Source: Bradyrhizobium sp. PSBB068 (GTDB lineage Bacteria; Pseudomonadota; Alphaproteobacteria; Rhizobiales; Xanthobacteraceae). From it: a stretch of DNA of 64,000 nt. The position numbers were made by a program, and so were the translations under genes. The notes under the pieces are model-generated. The model ran no database searches. It had not been told where the DNA came from and saw only the letters and a list, made by a program, of their open reading frames with translations. Shown one piece after another: positions 1 through 8,859 of this stretch. The stretch covers positions 744,001 through 808,000 of the forward strand of contig CP069300.1 in the NCBI GenBank assembly GCA_016839165.1, in the 5' to 3' direction. The first letter of the stretch is position 1, and each line of letters opens with the position of its first letter.

Positions 1-1406
1 CAGTCCAGCATCCGGGTGCGATGCTGCACCGGGTTGGTGCCCGCGATCTCGACATAGTCGGTGTCGAACATGTCTGCGATCGCAATCGCACCGCTCGCCA
101 GCCCGTTCTCGAAGATCTTGCTCAGCGCGTGGCCGGCTTCCATCGCGCGGGTGACGAACTCGGTGTTCTCCTCGTGGATCGCCCACATCCGGTCTTCGAT
201 CTTTTCGCGGAGTTCGGCGTTCGCCGCTTCGAAGCGGGCCTGGCAGCCGGCCTTGGAGCGGTCGCCGATCCTGATCCGGCACGCGCCGATATCCTGCAAC
301 CTCGCGCTCAGGGTCTCATGGGCCGGCAGCTTCTCGGCGTCGGGGCCGCCGATCAGGATGCCGTCCATCGCGATCTCGTAGACCTGTGCGGTGACGGTGC
401 CGCGCGTGGTCTTGATCTCGATGGTGAGGCTGCAGGGCAGGCGCTCGTTCCTGCGCGGGTCGACACGTTCGTTCTGGCGCAACAGCACCGCGCAGCGGGC
501 CTTCAGCTTCCGGGCGAAGCCGGTCACCGCCTTGCCGGCCTTGGCGACATCGTCGCCATGCGCGGCGGCTTCCTGCGTCGCCGAGTCGATCTCGCCGGCG
601 CTGGTGCCGACCGAGACGATGAAGCTGGAGGCGGAGGCCGCGTTCTGGCCGATCTCGCCGGTAATCTGGTTCTGCTCGGCGACCGCGCCGTTGACGTTCT
701 CGAACACCGGGCGGATCTTTTCGATCGCCTGCGAGATGCGGTGGACGGCGTCCGCCGATCCGGTGGCGTCCTTCTGCAAAGCCTCGATCTTCCGCGTGAT
801 CTCCTCGGTTGCGCTCTGGGTCTGTACCGCCAGCGCCTTGACCTCGGTCGCGACCACCGCAAAGCCCTTGCCGGCGGCGCCGGCGCGCGCCGCTTCGATC
901 GTCGAGTTGAGCGCGAGAAGGGTGGTCTGCCGCGCGATCTGCGCGATCAGATTGACGACGTTGCCGATCGCGGCGGAGGATTCGCGCAACCGATCGACAT
1001 TGGCGGTGGCCTCGCGCGCCGCGGCCGCGGCGTCGTCGGCGAGCTGGCTCGCGCTGCGCACCTGTTGGCCGATGCCTTCTGCGGAATGGGTGAAGCGGTC
1101 GGCGGCCTCAGAGAACGTTGTCGCGGTGCTCTGTGCGTCGCTGCTGCGGCCGGTCAGCGCATCGGTGCGGGCGCGAATGGTGGCAAGCTTGGCTGCCGTC
1201 GCCTCGGCGCCGTCGGCAACCGAGCTGGCGGCGCGCTCGAGCTGGCGGATCATCGCGCCGAGCTCGAGTTCCAGCAGCTCCAAGATCTCCTTGGCCGAAT
1301 CGGCCTCGGTGGAGACCTCGGGCGTGGCAACCGCGGCTGGAACCTGCGGCGCGACGGTTGGCGCAACCGGCTCCGGCACTTGCTTTCGAAACAAACCGAA
1401 CGCCAT
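1..1406 (-). CDS. Soluble methyl-accepting chemotaxis protein with PilZ-like domain (partial, C-terminus outside window)
   Basis: The minus-strand frame is open from an ATG at 1406 to the window edge, about 468 residues. There is no transmembrane helix, so this is a cytoplasmic receptor. Residues 40-300 are a coiled-coil signalling domain with the usual hairpin tip near 160-175 (LLALNSTIEAARAG) that contacts CheA/CheW. Residues about 317-393 resemble a PilZ domain: an RxxxR motif (RRNER) and a second strand motif EIAMDG in place of the canonical D/NxSxxG. This suggests cyclic-di-GMP input, but the altered second motif weakens that. A further helical tail with GTNPVQHRTR continues beyond the window. 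Family assignment is firm; c-di-GMP binding is inference. Confidence 0.88.
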   Translation of the reverse strand, partial: MAFGLFRKQVPEPVAPTVAPQVPAAVATPEVSTEADSAKEILELLELELGAMIRQLERAASSVADGAEATAAKLATIRARTDALTGRSSDAQSTATTFSEAADRFTHSAEGIGQQVRSASQLADDAAAAAREATANVDRLRESSAAIGNVVNLIAQIARQTTLLALNSTIEAARAGAAGKGFAVVATEVKALAVQTQSATEEITRKIEALQKDATGSADAVHRISQAIEKIRPVFENVNGAVAEQNQITGEIGQNAASASSFIVSVGTSAGEIDSATQEAAAHGDDVAKAGKAVTGFARKLKARCAVLLRQNERVDPRRNERLPCSLTIEIKTTRGTVTAQVYEIAMDGILIGGPDAEKLPAHETLSARLQDIGACRIRIGDRSKAGCQARFEAANAELREKIEDRMWAIHEENTEFVTRAMEAGHALSKIFENGLASGAIAIADMFDTDYVEIAGTNPVQHRTRMLD

Positions 1407-1619
1407 GGGAGTTCCGGGGGCTCTGGGAAAGTTACGGCGGGACGGCGGCGATCCTCGCATCCGGGCATGAAGTCATGGTTAACAAGTGCCTCATATTCCG
1501 GCATGCGGTAGTATTCCCGGGCCCGAAGGCCTCGCCGATCCTTTGATTTTGACCGTGAGAGGCCTATAAGGCCGCGTTTTCCACCCTCGTTCAGACCCTA
1601 AGCCTCGAAGAGACGTCGC

Positions 1620-2366
1620 ATGGCCGGCCATTCCCAATTCAAGAACATCATGCACCGCAAGGGCCGGCAGGATGCCCAGAAGTCGAAGCTTTTCGGCAAG
1701 CTGGCGCGCGAAATCACTGTGGCGGCCAAGCTCGGCACCCCCGATCCGGCGATGAACCCGCGCCTGCGCGCCGCCGTGGTCGCGGCCCGCGCCGAGAACA
1801 TGCCCAAGGACAATATCGACCGCGCCATCAAGAAGGCGGCCGGCAACGAGGGCGAGAACTATGACGAGATCCGCTACGAGGGCTATGGCCCCGGCGGCGT
1901 CGCCGTCATCGTCGAGGCGCTGACCGACAACCGCAACCGCGCCGCCTCCGACATCCGCTCGTTCTTCACCAAGTCCGGCGGTAATCTCGGCGAAACCGGC
2001 TCGGTCGCCTTTATGTTCGATCGCACCGGCATCATCGAATACGACGCCAAGGTCGCCTCCGACGATGCCATGCTGGACGCCGCAATCGAGGCCGGCGCCG
2101 ACGACGTGGTGTCCAGCGAGGGCGGCCACGAGGTCTACGCCTCGCAGGATACCTTCCGCGACGTGGCCAAGGCGCTGGAAGCGAAGTTCGGCGAGCCGCG
2201 CAAGGCGGCGCTGACCTGGAAGCCGCAGAACACCGTCGCGGTCGACGACGAAACCGGCGAAAAGCTGCTGAAGCTGATGGATCTGCTCAACGAGCACGAC
2301 GACGTGCAGAACGTGTTCGCCAATTTCGAGGTGTCCGACGCGCTGATCGCGAAGATGGGCGGCTGA
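1620..2366 (+). CDS. yebC: YebC/PmpR family regulator (TACO1-like)
   Basis: The 248-residue product begins [10 protein letters not shown] and keeps the family signature [14 protein letters not shown] and the [14 protein letters not shown] block, full length for YebC. Family members are either DNA-binding regulators (PmpR) or translation factors that relieve stalling at proline tracts (YebC/TACO1). The sequence alone does not separate these. It lies just upstream of ruvC-ruvA-ruvB in the same direction, the usual proteobacterial order, although 220 bases with a palindromic repeat separate it from ruvC. Confidence 0.96.
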   Translation: MAGHSQFKNIMHRKGRQDAQKSKLFGKLAREITVAAKLGTPDPAMNPRLRAAVVAARAENMPKDNIDRAIKKAAGNEGENYDEIRYEGYGPGGVAVIVEALTDNRNRAASDIRSFFTKSGGNLGETGSVAFMFDRTGIIEYDAKVASDDAMLDAAIEAGADDVVSSEGGHEVYASQDTFRDVAKALEAKFGEPRKAALTWKPQNTVAVDDETGEKLLKLMDLLNEHDDVQNVFANFEVSDALIAKMGG

Positions 2367-2383
2367 GCCACTTACTCTGCTGT

Positions 2384-2502
2384 CATCGCCCGAACACTCG
2401 ACCGGGCGATCCAGTATTCCAGAGGCTGTCGTTGTGCTTGATCCGATAGGCCGCGGCGTACTGGATCCCCCGCTTTCGCGGGGGATGACGAGCACGGCTG
2501 GA
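2384..2502. repeat. Extragenic palindromic repeat, family copy 1 (yebC-ruvC gap)
   Basis: The element carries hairpins ending in CATCGCCC/GGGCGAT and CCCCCGCTTTCGCGGGGG around a core containing GATCCAGTATTCCAGA and GGCCGCGGCGTACTGGATC. A second, inverted copy lies at 60290-60402. It probably provides a terminator-like hairpin after yebC. Confidence 0.8.
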
Positions 2503-2589
2503 TGACGGGCACCGTGCGATGACGCGCGGAGCGGGGGATGGTACTCCGTTTGTGTTTCGTTCTCGCAGGCCAGGCGGTATCACTACCCC

Positions 2590-3117
2590 ATGACAGCCCA
2601 GCCGATTCGCTCTCCCGTCCGCATCATCGGTATCGATCCGGGTCTCCGCCGCACCGGCTGGGGCGTGATCGAGACCGAAGGCAACCGTCTGGTGTATATC
2701 GGTTGCGGCTCGGTCGAGCCGCCGGACGATCTGCCGCTGGCGAGCCGGCTGCTCGCGATCCATGAGGGGCTTGCCGCGGTGCTCGGCGACTTCAGGCCGG
2801 CCGAGGCCGCGGTCGAGCAGACCTTCGTCAACAAGGACGGCGTTGCCACGCTGAAGCTCGGCCAGGCCCGCGGCGTAGCCATGCTGGCGCCCGCAATGTT
2901 CGGTATCTCGGTTGCCGAATACGCGCCGAACCAGGTCAAGAAGACCGTGGTCGGCGCCGGTCACGCCGAGAAGAACCAGATCCAGGTGATGCTGAAGATC
3001 CTGCTGCCGAAAGCCGAGCCGCCCTCCGCCGACGCCGCGGACGCGCTCGCGGTCGCGATCACCCATGCCCATCACCGCCAAAGTGCGGCGCTGCGGCTCA
3101 GGGTGGCGAACCTATGA
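2590..3117 (+). CDS. ruvC: Crossover junction endodeoxyribonuclease RuvC
   Basis: RuvC cuts Holliday junctions after RuvAB branch migration. The 175-residue product has the RNase-H-like fold motifs and all four catalytic acids in order: D16 in IGIDPG, E76 in VEQTF, and D148/D151 in the ADAADA segment, matching E. coli D7, E66, D138 and D141. The basic C-terminal end [11 protein letters not shown] is typical. The ATG at 2590 gives 9 residues before the first strand; an ATG-distal start is not needed. It is followed by ruvA after an unusually long 271-base gap filled by a dispersed repeat. Confidence 0.97.
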   Translation: MTAQPIRSPVRIIGIDPGLRRTGWGVIETEGNRLVYIGCGSVEPPDDLPLASRLLAIHEGLAAVLGDFRPAEAAVEQTFVNKDGVATLKLGQARGVAMLAPAMFGISVAEYAPNQVKKTVVGAGHAEKNQIQVMLKILLPKAEPPSADAADALAVAITHAHHRQSAALRLRVANL

Positions 3118-3147
3118 TCGGTGCGAGTGAGGCGGGCGCGCTGATCG

Positions 3148-3330
3148 GGCTCCCTCCCCCCTTGCGGGCAAGGGGTGGGGAGAGGGGTAAGCCCAGGGCG
3201 AGACGGTCGATGCGTTCATCACTCTCGCAAGGTCGGTCACCCGCCGCCGAAACGGAAATTGAGAGAGCGCGTCGTGTGGTACCCCTCTCACTAATCCTCC
3301 CCCGCAAGGGGGGAGGGAGCCCTTCCGCCG
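3148..3330. repeat. Long inverted-repeat element between ruvC and ruvA
   Basis: Two GC-rich arms of about 40 bases (CCCTCCCCCCTTGCGGG then GGGGAGAGGGG; later ACCCCTCTC then CCCCCGCAAGGGGGGAGGG) are inverted around an unrelated centre of about 90 bases. Related copies lie at 14600-15950 (split by an IS), 30574-30780 and 52800-53030. Such an element can form a long hairpin in the ruv transcript. Confidence 0.82.
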
Positions 3331-3388
3331 GTACGTCCCACACTGAAGCATTCGAACGCAGTGCGAGCACCGAGTGCGAGGTGGCAAG

Positions 3389-4006
3389 ATGATCGGCAAG
3401 CTCAAAGGCCTGATCGATTCCTATGGCGAGGATTACGTGATCCTCGACGTCGGCGGCGTCGGTTATCAGGTGCATTGCGCTGGTCGCACGCTGCAGGCGT
3501 TGCCGTCGCCGGGCGGAGCGGCCGTGCTCTCGATCGAGACCTATGTGCGTGAGGACGCGATCAAGCTGTTCGGCTTCCGCAGTGATCACGAGCGCGAATG
3601 GTTTCGCCTGCTGCAAACCGTGCAGGGCGTCGGCGCCAAGGTCGCGCTCGCGGTGCTCGGCACGCTGCCGCCGACCGATCTCGCCAACGCCATCGCGCTG
3701 CGCGACAAGGCGGCGGTGGCGCGGACCCCGGGCGTCGGGCCGAAGGTCGCCGAGCGCATCGTCAGCGAATTGAAGGACAAGGCGCCGGGCTTTGCCGATG
3801 TCGATCCCGCTGTGGTTCAGCTCTCGGGCGCGATCGACAACAACCGCGCGCCGCGCCCGGTCACCGATGCGATCTCCGCTCTGGTCAATCTCGGCTACGG
3901 CCAGCCGCAGGCCGCCGCCGCCATCGCCGCCGCCTCGCGCAGCGCCGGCGAAAGCGCCGAGACCGCGCAGCTGATCCGGCTGGGGCTTAAGGAATTGTCG
4001 AAGTGA
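3389..4006 (+). CDS. ruvA: Holliday junction branch migration protein RuvA
   Basis: RuvA is the tetrameric junction-binding partner of the RuvB motor. The start at ATG 3389 gives [29 protein letters not shown], which matches the family N-terminus; a GTG 15 bases upstream is less likely. Helix-hairpin-helix repeats are visible as [18 protein letters not shown] and [16 protein letters not shown], and the C-terminal domain III is present (205 residues in total). The stop overlaps the ruvB start by four bases (GTGA), so the two are translationally coupled. Confidence 0.97.
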   Translation: MIGKLKGLIDSYGEDYVILDVGGVGYQVHCAGRTLQALPSPGGAAVLSIETYVREDAIKLFGFRSDHEREWFRLLQTVQGVGAKVALAVLGTLPPTDLANAIALRDKAAVARTPGVGPKVAERIVSELKDKAPGFADVDPAVVQLSGAIDNNRAPRPVTDAISALVNLGYGQPQAAAAIAAASRSAGESAETAQLIRLGLKELSK

Positions 4007-5052
4007 ACACGCCGCCCCGCATCGTGACACCCGAACGCCGCTCCGACGATGTCGGTGACACCGCGCTGCGTCCGCAGTCGCTGACTGAATTCGTCGGCCA
4101 GGCCCAGGCACGGAAGAATCTTTCGATCTTCATCGAGGCGGCGAAGAAGCGCGGCGAGGCGCTCGATCACGTGCTGTTCGTCGGTCCCCCCGGCCTCGGC
4201 AAGACCACGCTGGCGCAGATCGTCGCGCGCGAGCTCGGCGTCGGCTTCCGCGCCACCTCCGGTCCGGTGATCGCGAAGGCCGGCGACCTCGCGGCGCTGC
4301 TCACCAATCTCGAAGAGCGCGACGTGCTGTTCATCGACGAGATCCATCGCCTCAGCCCGGCGGTCGAGGAAGTCCTCTATCCCGCGATGGAAGATTTCCA
4401 GCTCGATTTGATCATCGGCGAAGGCCCCGCGGCGCGCTCGGTGAAGATCGAGCTGTCGAAATTCACGCTGGTCGGCGCGACGACGCGCGCGGGGCTGCTC
4501 ACCAACCCGCTGCGCGATCGTTTCGGCATTCCGGTCCGGCTCAATTTCTACACCGTGGAGGAGCTGGAGAAGATCGTCACCCGCGGCGCCCGCGTGCTGA
4601 ACATCGGCATGAGCCCGGATGGCGCCAACGAGATCGCGCGCCGCGCCCGCGGCACGCCGCGCATCGCCGGCCGCCTGTTGCGCCGGGTGCGCGACTTTGC
4701 CTCCGCTGCCGATGCGGACTCCGTCGATCGCGGCATCGCAGACCGGGCGCTCAGCGCGCTCGAGGTCGACAGCGCCGGGCTCGATGCGATGGACCGGCGC
4801 TATCTCACCACCATCGCGCTGAACTATGGCGGCGGGCCGGTCGGCGTCGAGACCATGGCGGCGGCGCTGTCCGAGCCGCGCGATGCGATCGAGGACATCA
4901 TCGAGCCCTATCTGATCCAGTGCGGCTATCTGCAGCGCACCCCGCGCGGCCGGCTGCTGACCTCGCATGCCTTCCGCCACCTCGGCCTCGCCGAGCCGAA
5001 CCGCGATCCCTCGCAGTTCGGCCTGTTCAGCGGCAACGGCGACGAGGATTGA
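4003..5052 (+). CDS. ruvB: Holliday junction ATP-dependent helicase RuvB
   Basis: RuvB is the AAA+ hexameric motor of branch migration. The 349-residue product has Walker [10 protein letters not shown] at 61-69, Walker B with DEIH at 112-115, sensor/arginine-finger region [18 protein letters not shown], and the winged-helix C-terminal domain ending in [17 protein letters not shown]. It starts at GTG 4003, overlapping the ruvA stop. Length and all motifs are normal. Confidence 0.98.
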   Translation: MNTPPRIVTPERRSDDVGDTALRPQSLTEFVGQAQARKNLSIFIEAAKKRGEALDHVLFVGPPGLGKTTLAQIVARELGVGFRATSGPVIAKAGDLAALLTNLEERDVLFIDEIHRLSPAVEEVLYPAMEDFQLDLIIGEGPAARSVKIELSKFTLVGATTRAGLLTNPLRDRFGIPVRLNFYTVEELEKIVTRGARVLNIGMSPDGANEIARRARGTPRIAGRLLRRVRDFASAADADSVDRGIADRALSALEVDSAGLDAMDRRYLTTIALNYGGGPVGVETMAAALSEPRDAIEDIIEPYLIQCGYLQRTPRGRLLTSHAFRHLGLAEPNRDPSQFGLFSGNGDED

Positions 5053-5217
5053 ACTCAAAGCTCTCGAAGACGTGAAGAAGCGTGTTGGTGCAGCGCATTG
5101 CGCCGCCGGTAACCTTGCGCGCTAACCATCGCGGCATCTCTGCAGGCCGTCTGCACAAACGGGGCCCAATTTCGCTCCAATCAAAGGGCCTATGTTCATT
5201 CAGGCATCACCGATCAC

Positions 5218-6141
5218 ATGTCCATGATCTCACGTCGTCATTTTCTTCGCGGCTTCGGCGGATTGACCGCCGCCTCCGCTTCGACCGCAGCCTACGGCGT
5301 CAGCGAGCCGGTCGTCCGGCTCACGCTGACGCGCTACGATCTGTCGCCGCGGCAATGGCCGTCGGACTTTCCGCTCAGGATCGCAGCCCTCGCCGACATC
5401 CACGCCTGCGATCCCTGGATGTCGCTTGATCGCATCGCCGAGATCGTCGACCGCACCAACGCACTGAACCCTGACATCATCGTGCTGCTCGGCGACTATG
5501 TCGCGGGACTGCGCCACGTCACGCGCTTCATTCCGGCATCCGAATGGGCCGCCGTGCTCAAGGGCTTGAAGGCGCCGCTCGGTGTGCACGCCGTGCTCGG
5601 CAATCACGATTACTGGGAAGACAAGATGGTGCAGCGCTTGGGGCAGGGCACACCGGTCGCGCGCCGCGCACTGGAGCGCGCCGGCATCCCGGTCTACGAG
5701 AACGACGCAGTGCGGCTCGTCAAGGATAACCGCCCGTTCTGGCTCGCGGGCCTCGGCGACCAGCTCGCCTTCATGGCGGCGCGGCCCTATCGCGAGATCA
5801 GGCGCGTCGGCGTCGACGATCTCAACGGGACGCTCGCGAAAGTCACCGACGATGCGCCGGTGATCCTGCTCGCGCACGAGCCCGATGTTGCGCTCCGAGT
5901 GCCCTCGCGCGTTGCGCTGCAACTGTCCGGCCACACCCATGGCGGCCAGATCCGGCTGCTCGGCTGGTCGCCGGCGGTGCCGGTCAAGCACGGCATGCGG
6001 CTCGCCTACGGCCACATCAAGCTGAAATGCGACGTCGTCGTCTCCGGCGGCCTCGGCTGCAGCATCATGCCGTTCCGCCTCGGCGTGCCGCCCGAGATCG
6101 TGCAGGTCACGCTCGGCGGAAAGGGGCCGGTGGTGTCCTGA
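5218..6141 (+). CDS. Tat-exported metallophosphoesterase (YkuE/calcineurin type)
   Basis: The N-terminus SRRHFLRGFGG is a twin-arginine signal, so the enzyme is exported folded with its metals. Metal-binding motifs follow in order: ADIHACD, LLGDYV, GNHDYWE, AHEPD and SGHTHGGQI, as in binuclear YkuE-like phosphodiesterases. The natural substrate is unknown; UDP-diacylglucosamine or phospholipid-type substrates are possible by family. At 307 residues it is full length. It sits between ruvB and ybgC with its own 165-base upstream gap, so it may have its own promoter. Confidence 0.92.
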   Translation: MSMISRRHFLRGFGGLTAASASTAAYGVSEPVVRLTLTRYDLSPRQWPSDFPLRIAALADIHACDPWMSLDRIAEIVDRTNALNPDIIVLLGDYVAGLRHVTRFIPASEWAAVLKGLKAPLGVHAVLGNHDYWEDKMVQRLGQGTPVARRALERAGIPVYENDAVRLVKDNRPFWLAGLGDQLAFMAARPYREIRRVGVDDLNGTLAKVTDDAPVILLAHEPDVALRVPSRVALQLSGHTHGGQIRLLGWSPAVPVKHGMRLAYGHIKLKCDVVVSGGLGCSIMPFRLGVPPEIVQVTLGGKGPVVS

Positions 6142-6207
6142 TCGCGCTTGCGTGATCGGATAATTTGCGCAACACGATTGCTCTCCGAGGCAATCGAGGG
6201 GCCGCAA

Positions 6208-6657
6208 TTGACCTTACCCCACATCGACGGCGCGATCCGTGATGGCCGACACCATATGCAGGTCCGTGTCTATTACGAAGACACCGATTTTTCCGGCATC
6301 GTCTACCACGCCAATTACCTGCGGTTCATGGAGCGCGGGCGTACCAATCATCTCCGATTGATGGGGGCCGAACAGAACGCGCTGTTCGAGGAGGCGCAGG
6401 AGGAGACCGGCGGCTTCGCCTTCGTGGTGCGCTCGATGACGCTCGACTTCCTCAAGCCCGCGCGGATGGACGACATGCTCGATGTCGTGACCTGGCCGAT
6501 CGCGGTGAAGGGCGCCTCCATCATGCTGGCGCAGGAGGTCCGGCGCGGCGATGACGTGCTTGTGAAGGCCCAGGTCCGCGTTGCTTTCGTCAGCCAGGGC
6601 AGGGCACAGCCGATCCCGAAGTCCATCCGTGCGCTGATGAAGGCCGATCTAGCTTAG
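6208..6657 (+). CDS. ybgC: Tol-Pal system-associated acyl-CoA thioesterase YbgC
   Basis: This is a hotdog-fold thioesterase with the 4-hydroxybenzoyl-CoA-thioesterase motif YYEDTDFSGIVYHANYLRFMERGR, which holds the catalytic Asp. I chose the TTG at 6208 (149 residues, LTLPHIDGAI) because a GAGGGG ribosome-binding site lies 8-12 bases before it and upstream residues do not look like the family; an ATG at 6148 in frame is the alternative. YbgC normally opens the tol-pal operon (tolQRAB), yet no tol genes follow here. Confidence 0.93.
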   Translation: MTLPHIDGAIRDGRHHMQVRVYYEDTDFSGIVYHANYLRFMERGRTNHLRLMGAEQNALFEEAQEETGGFAFVVRSMTLDFLKPARMDDMLDVVTWPIAVKGASIMLAQEVRRGDDVLVKAQVRVAFVSQGRAQPIPKSIRALMKADLA

Positions 6658-6720
6658 TTATTGGGCGATAGGAAACGCCCCATCGACTCCATGCGGCGCG
6701 ACGATAGATTTGCGCGTGAC

Positions 6721-6806
6721 AGAGCGCGATCAGATTGATCGCGCTTGTCTTCTATTTCGAGCATGATCTTTTCGGAAAACCGCTTCACACTTTTCCGGAT
6801 CATGCT
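6721..6806. repeat. Composite palindromic repeat (AGCATGATC family), copy 1
   Basis: A 46-base near-palindrome begins AGCATGATCTTTTCGGAAAA and ends TTTTCCGGATCATGCT, next to an inverted pair GAGCGCGATCA/TGATCGCGCT. The same two modules recur inverted at 19677-19780. It is located between ybgC and the DUF1348 gene. Confidence 0.85.
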
Positions 6807-6826
6807 TCAACAACGAGGGATCGCCG

Positions 6827-7294
6827 ATGTCACGCCCGCCGCTGCCACCTTTCACCCGTGAGACCGCCGCGCAGAAGGCGCGCATGGCGGAAGATGCCTG
6901 GAATTCGCGCGACCCCGTCCGGGTTGCCAGCGCCTATACCGAGGACAGCCGCTGGCGCAATCGCTCCGAAGTGTTTCAGGGCCGCGAGGCGATCGTCGCT
7001 TTCCTCACCCGCAAATGGGAGAAGGAGCAGGACTATCGCCTGATCAAGGATCTCTGGGCGTTCGACGGCAACCGCATCGCGGTGCGCTTCCAGTACGAAT
7101 GGCACGACGCCAGTGGCAACTGGTTTCGCTCCTACGGGAACGAGCAGTGGGAGTTCGACGAGCACGGCCTGATGCGCCGCCGGGAGGCCTCTATCAACGA
7201 CATCGCGATTGCGGAAAAGGACCGCCGCTTCCATTGGCCGGCGCCCGGCCCGCGCCCGGCGGATGTGCCGGGGTTGGGGGATAGTCCGTTTTAG
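6827..7294 (+). CDS. NTF2-like/SnoaL-fold protein, DUF1348 family
   Basis: The 155-residue product is full length for DUF1348, with the conserved segments [39 protein letters not shown] and [17 protein letters not shown]. The family has a cone-shaped alpha+beta fold related to NTF2, and its biochemical role is unknown. There is no signal peptide. A dispersed repeat separates it from ybgC, so co-transcription is doubtful. Confidence 0.88.
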   Translation: MSRPPLPPFTRETAAQKARMAEDAWNSRDPVRVASAYTEDSRWRNRSEVFQGREAIVAFLTRKWEKEQDYRLIKDLWAFDGNRIAVRFQYEWHDASGNWFRSYGNEQWEFDEHGLMRRREASINDIAIAEKDRRFHWPAPGPRPADVPGLGDSPF

Positions 7295-7458
7295 TTGTCG
7301 TCCCGACGCCCTGGTGAGCGATCGCACCGCTCCCGGATTGCGCTGCGCTTAATCCGGGCTACGGGATATTACCCGGCCGATCGAAAGCGTTTGCAAGTCT
7401 CGATCAAGATCGGTTTATTCGGCGATTGCAACCTCAACGCGTCCGCCGGACTCATTTC

Positions 7459-7932
7459 ATGTCAATTGAACGTTCTACAGCCCTTGTGCTCACGGGCGTC
7501 CTCCTCGCGAGCGCTTTTTTAGCCATTCCAATCCAGCCAAGCGCGGCGAAGAGTGAGATGCGCGGGCCCGACACCTGGGGATCGATGTTCAGGCATCAGA
7601 TCGAGAGGTGTTGGAGGAAGCCTGTACGCGTCGGTGACGAGGCCGCGAGCATGAAGGTTGAGTTCGTGGTCAAGCTGACGCGAGAGGGTAAACTGGATGG
7701 GCAACCCGAGGTGCTGCCGGGGAGCAAGTCGGCCACGTCAGATTATGCGCGAGCCTATCAAGCGAGTGCGCTGCGAGCGATCACCGACTGCCAGCCGTTC
7801 ACTTTGCCGGCCGAATATTACGATCAATGGAAGCACTTCCACCCGGTCTTTATGGAATGGCCCGCAGGGCAGGGGCAACCTGCCGCTGGGGAGCTCGATA
7901 CGCGCAAGCTTTCGATTTGCCGGGGATGCTGA
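7459..7932 (+). CDS. Secreted TolA/TonB C-terminal-like protein
   Basis: Start at ATG 7459 gives a clear signal peptide (MSIERSTALVLTGVLLASAF, cleavage after PSAAKS or so) and 157 residues. The mature part resembles the TolA/TonB C-terminal domain: FRHQIERCWRKP, VEFVVKLTREGKLDG and ALRAITDCQPFTLP. Two conserved cysteines, one in each of the first and last of these, suggest a disulphide. It lacks the membrane anchor and long helix of true TolA. Role unknown; a periplasmic partner of an envelope complex is possible. The upstream ATG at 7426 would spoil the signal peptide. Confidence 0.72.
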   Translation: MSIERSTALVLTGVLLASAFLAIPIQPSAAKSEMRGPDTWGSMFRHQIERCWRKPVRVGDEAASMKVEFVVKLTREGKLDGQPEVLPGSKSATSDYARAYQASALRAITDCQPFTLPAEYYDQWKHFHPVFMEWPAGQGQPAAGELDTRKLSICRGC

Positions 7933-7960
7933 CCGCGGCGCGCAGGCTACCGCGATACTT

Positions 7961-8107
7961 CACCTCGCCCCGCTTGCGGGGAGAGGTCGGATCGCATCGT
8001 CAGATGCGATCCGGGTGAGAGGGAGTCTCCGCGAGTTCGTCTCTCAGCGACCTCGTGGAGACTCCCCCTCATCCCGACCTTCTCCCCGCAGGCGGGGAGA
8101 AGGAGAA
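7961..8107. repeat. Inverted repeat element downstream of two convergent genes
   Basis: Arms CCCCGCTTGCGGGGAGA and TCTCCCCGCAGGCGGGGAGA flank inner palindromes, including GGATCGCATCGTCAGATGCGATCC written here as GGATCGCATC/GATGCGATCC. It lies between the convergent TolA-like and GST genes and probably ends both transcripts. The left part recurs at 52766-52800. Confidence 0.75.
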
Positions 8108-8109
8108 GC

Positions 8110-8754
8110 TTACGCCGCCGCCTTGTGCCGCGCGATCTCAGCCTTGTAGAGCTCGAATTCTTCCGCGACCGCCTTCGCCACCGAAGGCCGGGCGCGCAGG
8201 CGTTCGTAATAGGCCTTCAGCGCCGGCCATTTCGCGAGCTCGATCGGCGGCGTCGCCATGGTCCAGTTGATCACCGTGACGAGATAGGCGTCGGCGACGC
8301 TGAAATGATCGAGCAGGTAGTCGCGGCCCTTCAGATGGTCCTCGACATAGTCGAGCCGCGAGACGTATTTCTCCAGTGCATAGGACTTGGCCTCCGGCGG
8401 CGCCTTCTTGTCGAGCAGCGGCAGGAACAGGCCCTTGTGCAGCTCGGTGCCGATGAAGCACAGCCATTGATGCAGCTTCGAACGTTCGGCGTTCGACGCG
8501 GTGCCGAGGCCGGCCCGCGGGAACTGGTCGGCGACATATTGCAGGATCGCGGCGTTCTCGGTCAGCACCACGCCGTCGTCGGTGCGCAGCGTCGGCACCA
8601 GGCCAAGCGGGTTGACCTTGCTGAAGTCGGAGCCGTCGTTGCGTACCTGCTTGGTCTTCGGATCGACCTCGAGATAGTTGGCCGGCTGGCCGGCTTCATA
8701 GAGCGCGACGCGGGTCGCCATCGAGCACGCGAGCGGCGAGAAATAAAGATCCAT
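8110..8754 (-). CDS. Glutathione S-transferase family protein
   Basis: The 214-residue product has an N-terminal thioredoxin-fold domain (MDLYFSPLACSMATRVAL with the candidate catalytic Ser/Cys at SPLACS, VPTLRTDDGVVLTENAAI for glutathione gamma-Glu binding) and an all-helical C-terminal domain with FSVADAYLVTVINW. ATG 8754 is preceded by GGAGG. It is divergent from a TetR regulator with only 93 bases between the two starts, so that regulator is its likely controller. Confidence 0.93.
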   Translation of the reverse strand: MDLYFSPLACSMATRVALYEAGQPANYLEVDPKTKQVRNDGSDFSKVNPLGLVPTLRTDDGVVLTENAAILQYVADQFPRAGLGTASNAERSKLHQWLCFIGTELHKGLFLPLLDKKAPPEAKSYALEKYVSRLDYVEDHLKGRDYLLDHFSVADAYLVTVINWTMATPPIELAKWPALKAYYERLRARPSVAKAVAEEFELYKAEIARHKAAA

Positions 8755-8797
8755 GGGAGCCTCCAGTATCTGGCGCGGGGGTCCGGCCGTTGTTGAT

Positions 8798-8859
8798 TTT
8801 TGTACTGTCCTGGATAATATTTGTGGCGTCAAGGAATTTAGTGCGAAATGGTACAAAAA
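8798..8859. promoter_or_regulatory. Candidate TetR operator half-sites (TTTTTGTAC ... GTACAAAAA)
   Basis: A perfect 9-base inverted repeat, TTTTTGTAC at 8798-8806 and GTACAAAAA at 8851-8859, brackets the divergent promoter region. The right arm overlaps the first codons of the TetR gene. The 44-base spacing is wider than a single TetR dimer site, so this would need two dimers or be accidental. Confidence 0.4.

Noticed and set aside
3118..3392. 92-residue plus-strand frame between ruvC and ruvA
   Set aside because: It reads through the inverted-repeat element and has no family features.
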